Source of the DNA: Bryobacterales bacterium
GTDB taxonomy: Bacteria; Acidobacteriota; Terriglobia; Bryobacterales; Bryobacteraceae
Assembly (NCBI GenBank): GCA_003170295.1
Contig: PNAJ01000103.1
Location: 1 to 64,000 of the forward strand
Reading direction: 5' to 3'
DNA: 64,000 nt
The translations under genes and the position numbers were made by a program. This document shows, piece after piece, positions 18,018 to 24,507 of this stretch. Each line of letters begins with the position of its first letter. The first letter of the stretch is position 1. The notes under the pieces were generated by a model, which had not been told where the DNA came from, did not search any database, and saw only the letters and a program-made list of their open reading frames with translations.

Positions 18018-18326
18018 ACTTCGGTGAGCAACCTTCTGCTGGTCGTCTCGGAACCCAGCCGACAAGAGATTCTCCGTCTAATCTGGAACACTGAGCGCAG
18101 TGCCGGCGATATTGCAGGCAAGTTTGAAACGACCTTCGGTGCGGTTTCCCAACACCTGCATGTTCTGCGCGACGCTGGCCTCGTAGAGTTGCGTAAGCAA
18201 GGTCGAATGCGGTATTACCGGGCTCGAAGAGAGAATTTCGGTCCCCTGGCACGATACCTGGAAGGAATCTGGGCGATGCACTTAGACAAGCTAAAAGAAC
18301 TAGCGGAGACGGAGGAAGGTAGATGA
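18015..18326 (+). CDS. ArsR-family transcriptional repressor
   Basis: 103 residues (100 if GTG 18024 is used). Winged helix: EPSRQEILRLIWNTERSAGDIAGKFETTFGAVSQHLHVLRDAGLVELRKQGRMRYYRA. No metal-binding cysteine pair is present, so it belongs with the ArsR regulators that accompany AHSA1-type genes rather than metal sensors. The first ATG lies inside the operator and upstream of the predicted transcription start, so GTG 18024 on a leaderless message may be the true start. The stop overlaps the AHSA1 gene by ATGA; together they form the familiar ArsR-AHSA1 pair. Confidence 0.93.
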   Translation: MTSVSNLLLVVSEPSRQEILRLIWNTERSAGDIAGKFETTFGAVSQHLHVLRDAGLVELRKQGRMRYYRARRENFGPLARYLEGIWAMHLDKLKELAETEEGR

Positions 18327-19102
18327 GCGACGCAGATTTGGTGTTGCACGTGCCCATTGCAGCAAGCCCTCGCACGGTCTTTGGATTCCTGTCTGACCCC
18401 CACAAGTTTCAGAAATGGATGGGCGACCAGAGTGCGATTTCTCCGGTGCGTGGTGGCGGCATCAGTGTGGCCTATCCTAACGGCGACACCGCAGTCGGCA
18501 AAATCGAGGAAGTCGTGCCGAATGAGAAAATCGTCTTTACCTGGGGCTATGAAAATAGCGCGCACGGCTTGATGCCAGGTGCAACGCGCGTAACAATAAC
18601 TCTGCAAGAGGTCCCAGAGGGAACGCTCGTCAGCCTTCGACACGAAGGTCTCCCAACGCAAGAAACCCGCCGCAATCACCTCATCGGCTGGCGTTATTAC
18701 TTGGCGCTCCTGTCATCTACTTCGTCCGACGAGCACTTCGCGTCCATCCTTCCGGCCGTGATGAAAGCCTATCTCGGTGCATGGAACGAATCAAATCCAG
18801 AACAGCGCGACAAATACCTTGCCGAGTGCTGGTCGGACAGCGGCGTTTACCGGGATCGGTTCACGTACGTTGAAGGCCGCGGCCCACTGAACGAAACCAT
18901 CGGGATGGCCCTAATGATGCAGCCAGATTCACATCTGGAATTTCGACGCGCCCCGCAGTTATCACACGGCCATGTCTGCTTCGCTTGGGCAGTGAAGCAT
19001 TCCTCTGGTTCCGTGATGGCCACTGGCACCTCCTTTGGTCAACTTTCCATTAACGGTCAATTCCTGTCTGTCTTGGGTTTTTGGGATCCACCGAATTCGT
19101 AG
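18323..19102 (+). CDS. AHSA1/SRPBCC protein fused to a SnoaL-like domain
   Basis: 259 residues. The first ~130 are an AHSA1/START-like lipid-pocket domain: LVLHVPIAASPRTVFGFLSDPHKFQKWMG near the start and EKIVFTWGYE in the middle. The second part (about 145-255, MKAYLGAWNESNPEQRDKYLAECWSDSGVYRD) looks like an NTF2/SnoaL-like domain. Ligand and reaction are unknown. It overlaps the ArsR gene, which probably represses it. The next gene begins 22 bases after its stop. Confidence 0.87.
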   Translation: MSDADLVLHVPIAASPRTVFGFLSDPHKFQKWMGDQSAISPVRGGGISVAYPNGDTAVGKIEEVVPNEKIVFTWGYENSAHGLMPGATRVTITLQEVPEGTLVSLRHEGLPTQETRRNHLIGWRYYLALLSSTSSDEHFASILPAVMKAYLGAWNESNPEQRDKYLAECWSDSGVYRDRFTYVEGRGPLNETIGMALMMQPDSHLEFRRAPQLSHGHVCFAWAVKHSSGSVMATGTSFGQLSINGQFLSVLGFWDPPNS

Positions 19103-19124
19103 GGCTACTGAAGGGGGTTATACG

Positions 19125-20531
19125 GTGACACGTCGTGGACTGCACAAAGCTCTGTTGCTACTGGCGATCGCCAGCCCGTCCTGGGGACAAGATCATGTCG
19201 AGACGCGTACGGCTACTGGTAAGGAGGTGCGCGTTCAAACCACGCCCGCGACATGGGCCGTCGTTCGAGACGTTACCGGTCCCTACAATATGCATCCAGA
19301 GGTTTTCCAGGAGATGATGAAGTACGTCGGCGAAAACTATCGCGTGCTCGGGCATTGCTTCGGCATTTACCCCGTTGATCCCGACGCAACCAAGGAGTCG
19401 GCGCTGGTATGGCAGGTCGGAGTTCGGGTGACTCCGGGCAAACCTCTTGGGTTTGGCCAAAGCATCCCCCTGGACCAGAACTCCATATCCGCCGTACATC
19501 TCAAGCAGGATCGAAAGAAGCTGAAGGCCCCTGCGTCTCCATATCGTCTCGTTGTTATGCCAGAAGCCGCGGCGGCCATGATAGAAAGCACGGTCGCGAA
19601 TACTCCAAAAGATGGGCTCTCAATGTTTCGATGGATGGCGGAGAATGGCTACGTTCAAGTCGCTGCTACCCGAATGGAATACCTCTCACATGAAAGCCCG
19701 CCGGAGGAGATCAAGACGCGAATTTTCGTGCCCGTCGCGAAGCGCAAATCAGGCTTATCTGCGGCATTGCCATCTCCAGTTGTTGCGGCACCCGGCCAAG
19801 TGCCGGAGATCGTTCTAAAGATCCAAAGGGCAGACTATGAAGGAAAACGAATGGAGCTAAAGCAACTCCATGACGAATTAGCTCGCCTGCCAGCCGCTGA
19901 GGATACTGCACCTCAAGTCCGGTATTGGCTGGGCTTCGCCATGTGGCGAAGGGCACTCAATGGCTTCAATGAGTCAGCCGATCCAAAGGAGCTGGAACAG
20001 GATCTTAAGCTTGCCGTTGACGAATTCCAACAGTCCTACACAGCTGATCCTGCTCTTGTCGACGCGAAAATTGGCGCTGCTTCCTGTCTCGGAAATTTGA
20101 TATTTTTGAGTCAACGCGACGCGGCCCGCATCAAGGAGCTCGTTCCGCACGCCTCCAGTTTGCTCAAGGAAGCCCACGTGGCTGCGCCGACGAATCCTCG
20201 GTTATTTTGGGTGCAAGGCGCCTCGCAATGGTACATGGGTTCAGAGCGTGGCGGTGGGCAGGAAAGGGCAATCGAGACTTATCAGAAGGGCTTGGCCGCC
20301 GCGCGTGAAGCGAGAGTTAGCAAAGGCGATCCGCTTAGTCCGTCATGGGGAGAGCCTGAGCTGTTGATGAACCTCGCTTGGGCTAACCTGCACCGCGCAA
20401 CGCCGGACCTGGATGCAGCGGAGCGATACGCACGCGCTGCGCTAGACCTTGTCCCATATTGGCACTATGTCCGAGACATTCTCATGCAGCAGATAACGGA
20501 TGCAAAGGCCTCCGAAAAGCGGCCCAAATGA
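19125..20531 (+). CDS. Exported GyrI-like/TPR protein
   Basis: About 468 residues from GTG 19125 (VTRRGLHKALLLLAIASPSWGQ, signal peptide). Residues ~30-190 resemble a GyrI-like small-molecule-binding domain (TPATWAVVRDVTGPYNMHPEVFQEMMKYVGENY). From ~235 to the end are TPR-like helices (ERAIETYQKGLAAAREA). It is the third gene of the ArsR operon, suggesting a stress- or ligand-sensing set. The track start at 19035 lies inside the AHSA1 gene and is not used. Confidence 0.8.
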   Translation: MTRRGLHKALLLLAIASPSWGQDHVETRTATGKEVRVQTTPATWAVVRDVTGPYNMHPEVFQEMMKYVGENYRVLGHCFGIYPVDPDATKESALVWQVGVRVTPGKPLGFGQSIPLDQNSISAVHLKQDRKKLKAPASPYRLVVMPEAAAAMIESTVANTPKDGLSMFRWMAENGYVQVAATRMEYLSHESPPEEIKTRIFVPVAKRKSGLSAALPSPVVAAPGQVPEIVLKIQRADYEGKRMELKQLHDELARLPAAEDTAPQVRYWLGFAMWRRALNGFNESADPKELEQDLKLAVDEFQQSYTADPALVDAKIGAASCLGNLIFLSQRDAARIKELVPHASSLLKEAHVAAPTNPRLFWVQGASQWYMGSERGGGQERAIETYQKGLAAAREARVSKGDPLSPSWGEPELLMNLAWANLHRATPDLDAAERYARAALDLVPYWHYVRDILMQQITDAKASEKRPK

Positions 20532-20542
20532 CATGCGTCTTT

Positions 20543-20572
20543 GAGGACAAAGAGGGACAAAGAGGACAAAGA
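20543..20572 (+). repeat. Short tandem repeat GAGGACAAA
   Basis: Three near-copies of a 9-10 base unit (GAGGACAAA / GAGGGACAAA / GAGGACAAA) lie directly before the outer edge of the REP-associated transposase element. Confidence 0.7.
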
Positions 20573-20580
20573 AGGCGACA

Positions 20581-20642
20581 GGGACAGCCTGACGTGACTC
20601 CTTGCTTGATTGTTTGAAAGCAGCAGACTGCTCCGTCCCCTT
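20581..20642 (+). repeat. Left inverted repeat of RAYT element
   Basis: GGGACAGCCTGACGTGACTCC, a spacer, then AGCAGACTGCTCCGTCCC. The reverse complement of 21361-21422 has the same two blocks and a differing spacer. Each copy contains the inner palindrome AGCAGACTGCT and GGGAC/GTCCC ends, as expected for a REP unit recognised by the transposase between them. Confidence 0.88.
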
Positions 20643-20679
20643 GAGAGGACTTGAGGCTGTCCCGCACTTCTTTCTCGAA

Positions 20680-21360
20680 ATGCCCAGAAATTCCCGCTGC
20701 GTCGTGCCGGGGCTCGCCTACCATGTGACTCAGCGCGGTTCCAACCGGGAACGCGTTTTCTTTTGTACTTCGGACTACCACATGTACCTGGCGTTGATTC
20801 GCGAGCACGCCGCGCATGCCAAGGTGCGCGTGTTGACTTATTGTCTGATGACGAATCATGTGCATTTAGTGGTGGTGCCGGAGGAAGCGGATTCGCTGGC
20901 GGTGCTGTTTCGCCGGGTCCATGGGCGGTATTCGCAGTACCTTAATACGCGGCGGCATCGGAGCGGGCACTTGTGGCAATCGCGCTTCTATTCGTGTCCT
21001 TTGTCGGAGAACCGCATGTGGATCGCGCTGCGGTATGTGGAGCAGAATCCGTGCAGGGCCGTGATCGCGGGGAGGCCGGAGCAATACCGGTGGTCGGGGG
21101 CGGAAGCTCAGCTGGTGACGGGAGTCGACCGGTCGAAGGTGCTCGACATGGGGTTCTGGGAGCGGGCCGGGGGGAGGGACACTTGGTCGGCGATGCACGG
21201 TGCGAGTGAGGAGGCTGGGTCGATCCAACTGCTGCGGCGATGCACGTACTCGGGTCGGCCATTCGGGGAAGAGGCGTTTGTGGAGCAGCTCGAAGCGCGG
21301 TTCCAAAGGGTCTGGCGGCGGTGGGAGTTTGAAAAAATGGCGGCGGGCGGAATTTCTTGA
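20680..21360 (+). CDS. REP-associated tyrosine transposase (RAYT, Y1_Tnp)
   Basis: 226 residues from ATG 20680 (MPRNSRCVVPGLAYHVTQRG). It has the single-strand HUH nuclease motif MTNHVHLVV, the strand motif HGRYSQYLNTRRHRSGHLWQSRFYSCPL and the catalytic-Tyr helix ALRYVEQNPCRAVI. RAYTs cut and join REP hairpins and are usually domesticated single-copy genes. The gene is framed by an inverted pair of ~62-base repeats, which should be its substrates. The reading frame is intact, so it could be active. Confidence 0.94.
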   Translation: MPRNSRCVVPGLAYHVTQRGSNRERVFFCTSDYHMYLALIREHAAHAKVRVLTYCLMTNHVHLVVVPEEADSLAVLFRRVHGRYSQYLNTRRHRSGHLWQSRFYSCPLSENRMWIALRYVEQNPCRAVIAGRPEQYRWSGAEAQLVTGVDRSKVLDMGFWERAGGRDTWSAMHGASEEAGSIQLLRRCTYSGRPFGEEAFVEQLEARFQRVWRRWEFEKMAAGGIS

Positions 21361-21422
21361 AAGGGACGGAGCAGTCTGCTGGTTTCGTCGCGATCGGCAG
21401 GGAGTCACGTCAGGCTGTCCCC
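21361..21422 (-). repeat. Right inverted repeat of RAYT element
   Basis: Inverted partner of 20581-20642: GGGACGGAGCAGTCTGCT, a spacer, GGAGTCACGTCAGGCTGTCCC. It starts immediately after the transposase stop codon. The outer blocks are nearly identical to the left copy while the centre differs, showing that the ends are under constraint. Confidence 0.88.
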
Positions 21423-21434
21423 TTCGGTGGGGGT

Positions 21435-21539
21435 GTGAAAAGCGGTAGTTGCGGGAATAGGGGGGAATTGGGGGGGATTGTGAAAAGCGGTAGTTGCGGG
21501 AATATGGGGGAATTGGGAAAAGCGGTAGTTGCGGGCATA
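21435..21539 (+). repeat. Three direct repeats GAAAAGCGGTAGTTGCGGG
   Basis: The block GAAAAGCGGTAGTTGCGGG(A/C)ATA occurs at about 21435, 21480 and 21515, separated by G-rich GGGGGAATTGGG spacers. A shorter copy, GTGAAAAGCGGTACTCCCGG, is at 21752. No ORF accounts for it. Confidence 0.8.
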
Positions 21540-21578
21540 AAAAAGCCGGTGAGTACTCGGAGGAAGATACTCACCGGC
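21539..21578 (-). terminator. Factor-independent terminator on the minus strand
   Basis: On the minus strand GCCGGTGAGTA and TACTCACCGGC form a perfect 11-bp stem with a 12-base loop, followed at once by TTTTTTAT. It lies about 205 bases past the MFS stop codon, so it can end the ExbD/nuclease/MFS transcript or a small RNA from the gap. Confidence 0.82.
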
Positions 21579-21784
21579 CGGCTCACCACTACCGCGAGGT
21601 CGTAGCGCGCCGAACTGTTGGGGAGGGCACCGGGCAGTCGGCAATCCTCTCCTAAAGAAAGAGACGCTATAAAACCTTGAAAGGTTTCATAACTGGACAC
21701 CATCATCGTATCACCGCTATTCGCGTCTGTACAGTCATTTTCGGGGGTTGAGTGAAAAGCGGTACTCCCGGACCCAGGGTACCT
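21579..21784 (-). other. Gene-free stretch before terminator; possible small RNA
   Basis: No convincing CDS. On the minus strand there is a TGACTG / TGATAC pair 18 bases apart that could be a promoter, a hairpin AAACCTT-TC-AAGGTTT at 21672-21687, and the strong terminator at the end. This would give a transcript of roughly 150-170 bases. It could equally be just the 3' UTR of the MFS operon. Confidence 0.3.
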
Positions 21785-23017
21785 TTATTTAGGCCTCCAA
21801 ATGATTGGTTCAATTCGGCCTATCAGGAAAATGTACGATGCGGCGCCGAGCCCGAGCATGAGGCCGACCACTGCGAATGCGTAGGCGAACTGGCCCGTAT
21901 CTCGAACAATGAGGCCAGTAAGCCAAGGGGATACGACGCCTCCGAGATTTCCGATGGCATTTTGCATCCCGCTCCAGCGTCCGGCGGCGGCGGGTCCGGC
22001 GAGGGTCTGCGCGATGAGCCAGGGATGGGAACTGTAGCAACCAAAAGAGATACACGCAAGGATGAGAACCGCAAGCGACGCATTCTGGCTCTCGACGAGG
22101 GGTACGCCGACCATGACGATGGCGCCGATTAGCCCTCCGGCAGCGAACATTTTACGAACAAAAGTGGGTGAGCCGCCGGCTCGAACCAGGCGATCTGAGA
22201 GCATGCCGCTTGCGAGCGACGCGAGGCCGACTGCCCAGAAGGCAGTAGAACCGAAACGGCCCATGGCGGCTTCCGAATAATGACGCTCCCTGATGAGATA
22301 CCAGGGAAGCCACGTCAGCAGAAAATACCACACGTAATTTCCACAAAACAGGCAGAAAAACGTTCCCCATGCGGAGCGTTGACCGGCAATCTCGACCAGG
22401 CCAGGTCCTAACTCAAGGCCGGAGTGCGCGGCAGCATGCGCGGAGGGACGCGTGGCGCGGAGAGAAACCCAGATCCACGGCGCGAGCCACAACATACTGA
22501 CCAGGCCGATACCGACGAACAGAGGCCTCCAGCCGTAGCGACCGACGATGGCGGCGCCGATCAACAGGCCGAGCGCGGGTCCAGCCTTGCAGCCGGCATC
22601 GATGAGACCGTTGGCGAGGCCGTGCCGATCGGCGGGAAATCCTTGCGCGATGATCTTGGAATAGGCGGGATACGCGACGGATTCTCCTACGCCGAGCAGG
22701 AGCCGAAGGGCGAGGATGGTGACGAATCCTCCGGCGAGCCCGGTGAGCGCGGTGGCGGCCGACCAGAGGAAAAAACCGGCGGCGAAGACCCAATAGACCG
22801 AGTAGCGATCGATCAGCCAGCCGGAGACGATTTGCATGGCTGCATAGGTCCAGAAGAAAGAAGACAGCAGGAGTCCGATTTTTTCGGGGTCGAGTTGCAG
22901 CTCGCTGGAGAGGCGGCTGGCGGCGATGGAAAGATTTGTCCGGTCGATGTAATTGATGGTGACGGAAATCACCAGCAGGGCCAGCACGATCCATTGGCCG
23001 CGGTCGCGCGTGGTCAT
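21785..23017 (-). CDS. MFS transporter, ACS-like (organic anion:cation symporter type)
   Basis: 410 residues with about 12 hydrophobic segments. The start region MTTRDRGQWIVLALLVISVTINYIDRTNLSIAA and the loop GVGESVAYPAYSKIIAQGFPADRHGLANGLIDAG are typical of the anion:cation symporter branch (hexuronate, glucarate, phthalate and similar). Substrate cannot be read from the sequence. It begins inside the stop of the S1/P1 nuclease gene (4-base overlap), so the two are co-translated; a minus-strand terminator lies downstream. Confidence 0.92.
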   Translation of the reverse strand: MTTRDRGQWIVLALLVISVTINYIDRTNLSIAASRLSSELQLDPEKIGLLLSSFFWTYAAMQIVSGWLIDRYSVYWVFAAGFFLWSAATALTGLAGGFVTILALRLLLGVGESVAYPAYSKIIAQGFPADRHGLANGLIDAGCKAGPALGLLIGAAIVGRYGWRPLFVGIGLVSMLWLAPWIWVSLRATRPSAHAAAHSGLELGPGLVEIAGQRSAWGTFFCLFCGNYVWYFLLTWLPWYLIRERHYSEAAMGRFGSTAFWAVGLASLASGMLSDRLVRAGGSPTFVRKMFAAGGLIGAIVMVGVPLVESQNASLAVLILACISFGCYSSHPWLIAQTLAGPAAAGRWSGMQNAIGNLGGVVSPWLTGLIVRDTGQFAYAFAVVGLMLGLGAASYIFLIGRIEPIIWRPK

Positions 23018-23955
23018 TTTAGTTTTTCGTTCAGCACGGCCGCGAGCCGGTAGCCGGCGATGGCGATGCGCTGCTGGGCGACCTTAGCCGCATGGGCTTC
23101 ATAGCCGGGGGGCAACGCGAGCGGATGATCGCGAGTGCCGGTTTCGTTTCCGAAAGTGTAGACATCGCTGACGGCGAGCTGGAATCCTTCGGCGATCCAC
23201 TGCGCCGGTTTCTTCCCGATGTGGCGTTTCGCGGGATACGCCTCGACGGCGTCCGCCGCGTATTTTGCCGCGTAAGCTTCGCTGTCATCGCGGCCCGCGG
23301 CGCTATCCCAGAGGGAGTGGAGATTTCTGGCGCCGATGTAGACGTTGTTGCCACCCGCATCGCCTTTGGGCTGCGATTTCAGGAAACGGGTGACGCAGTG
23401 AAGCGGCTGATGAACGTCGCCTTCAATATGTTCGAGCCAGGGCAAAAGATAGACGGGATTGGAGGCGCTGGTGGAGGGCACATCGGCTTTCGTTCCGATG
23501 AGGGGGATGATGCGGTTCAGCTCGGAAAGGGCATGCGGGGGCGTTTGGTGCCCCGGTTCGGCTCCGTCGGGAGTGTACGGCGTGTCGTAGTAGTGCCAGG
23601 TGGTGTGGCGAGCCATGTCGGGAAAGCCGGGGAGCAACTGCGGCGGCGACGCGTTGGGGCGAGTCTCATCGTAGAATCGGGGATCGCCCTTGATCTGGTC
23701 GGGCCACACGGAGGCGGCGATGAAGGCGGCGCGAGCGCGTGCGATAGGACCGGCGGGCGCGTCACGGAGAAATAATTTTTCGTAATCGGGATGGCGGCGG
23801 ATCAAGGCGTCGACGCGCGCGCGGACTTTCGGCGTGAGTCGATCGTAAGCGATGGCGGCGATGAGGCGGTGTCCGGTTGCATTCCATGCCAGGGCGGGCG
23901 CGGTGAAAGAAAGCAAGAGTGAAAGCGACGACGCAAGCAGACCTAGGGTGCGCAT
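23014..23955 (-). CDS. Exported S1/P1-type nuclease
   Basis: About 313 residues from MRTLGLLASSLSLLLSFTAPALA, with cleavage before WNATGHRLIA so that the mature protein starts with the Trp that ligates zinc in this family. Other zinc ligands are visible: the SVWPD Asp, TTWHYYD, HIEGDVHQPLH and GGNNVYIGARNLHSLWD. S1/P1 nucleases cut single-stranded DNA/RNA and release 5'-nucleotides. Position between ExbD and an MFS transporter suggests scavenging of external nucleic acid, but this is only contextual. The track start adds eight residues. Confidence 0.93.
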   Translation of the reverse strand: MRTLGLLASSLSLLLSFTAPALAWNATGHRLIAAIAYDRLTPKVRARVDALIRRHPDYEKLFLRDAPAGPIARARAAFIAASVWPDQIKGDPRFYDETRPNASPPQLLPGFPDMARHTTWHYYDTPYTPDGAEPGHQTPPHALSELNRIIPLIGTKADVPSTSASNPVYLLPWLEHIEGDVHQPLHCVTRFLKSQPKGDAGGNNVYIGARNLHSLWDSAAGRDDSEAYAAKYAADAVEAYPAKRHIGKKPAQWIAEGFQLAVSDVYTFGNETGTRDHPLALPPGYEAHAAKVAQQRIAIAGYRLAAVLNEKLK

Positions 23956-23983
23956 GACGGATTTTCGAGCATAGCACACGACC

Positions 23984-24382
23984 TCATTTTATTCGCGGCA
24001 GGATACCGATGCGGCTGATTCCGGCGGCGCGCGCTTCATCGAGCACTCTGGCGACGTCTTGGAAATCAAGAGAGGGTGCGCCGGCGATGAAGAAGACGCC
24101 ATCGGGACGGCGGGCGAGGACCTGCTTAAGGCGGTCGGCCAGATTGTCCCAGGTGACGGGTTCGGTATTGATGTCGAGAGTGCGGTCGGCACGGACGCTC
24201 ACTACGATGTCTCGCGGAGGTGGAGGAGGTTGGGTGCTGTCGGAAGGGGGCTGCGGGACGGTGGCATCGAGGCCGGTGGACTTTTGGGGGATGATCACCA
24301 TAAAGATGATGAGCAGGACCAGAAGGACGTCGATGAGCGGGGTCACGTTCATTTCTGCTTGTTTTCCTGTGATCATTGCCAT
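23984..24382 (-). CDS. ExbD/TolR-type biopolymer transport protein (orphan)
   Basis: 132 residues. One N-terminal membrane helix with the conserved Asp (MNVTPLIDVLLVLLIIFMV), then a proline-rich linker (PQPPSDSTQPPPPP) and a periplasmic ExbD/TolR domain. It should form a proton-driven motor with an ExbB/TolQ protein, but none is adjacent; the nearest is the Tol operon about 7 kb away. It is the first gene of a minus-strand run with the S1/P1 nuclease and the MFS gene. Confidence 0.92.
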   Translation of the reverse strand: MAMITGKQAEMNVTPLIDVLLVLLIIFMVIIPQKSTGLDATVPQPPSDSTQPPPPPRDIVVSVRADRTLDINTEPVTWDNLADRLKQVLARRPDGVFFIAGAPSLDFQDVARVLDEARAAGISRIGILPRIK

Positions 24383-24507
24383 GCGGGATTGGACACCGGG
24401 GGGTTAAGGAAGTTCCGAGATGTGAGCGGGGCGATATGCTGGAAAACCAGCATTGTGGAATTTCCGCGGAACATAAACACTTTGGTCGCGTCTAATCCTC
24501 AAACAAT

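Noticed and set aside
21435-21539. CRISPR-like direct repeats
   Set aside because: Only three units, spacers are short and of similar G-rich sequence, no cas genes.
21410-21706. 98-residue minus-strand ORF in the repeat patch
   Set aside because: Second half is the translated short repeat (PQLPLFT...), no start signal or family; better read as repeat and possible RNA.
22424-23053. 209-residue plus-strand ORF
   Set aside because: Antisense to the MFS gene; highly charged shadow peptide.
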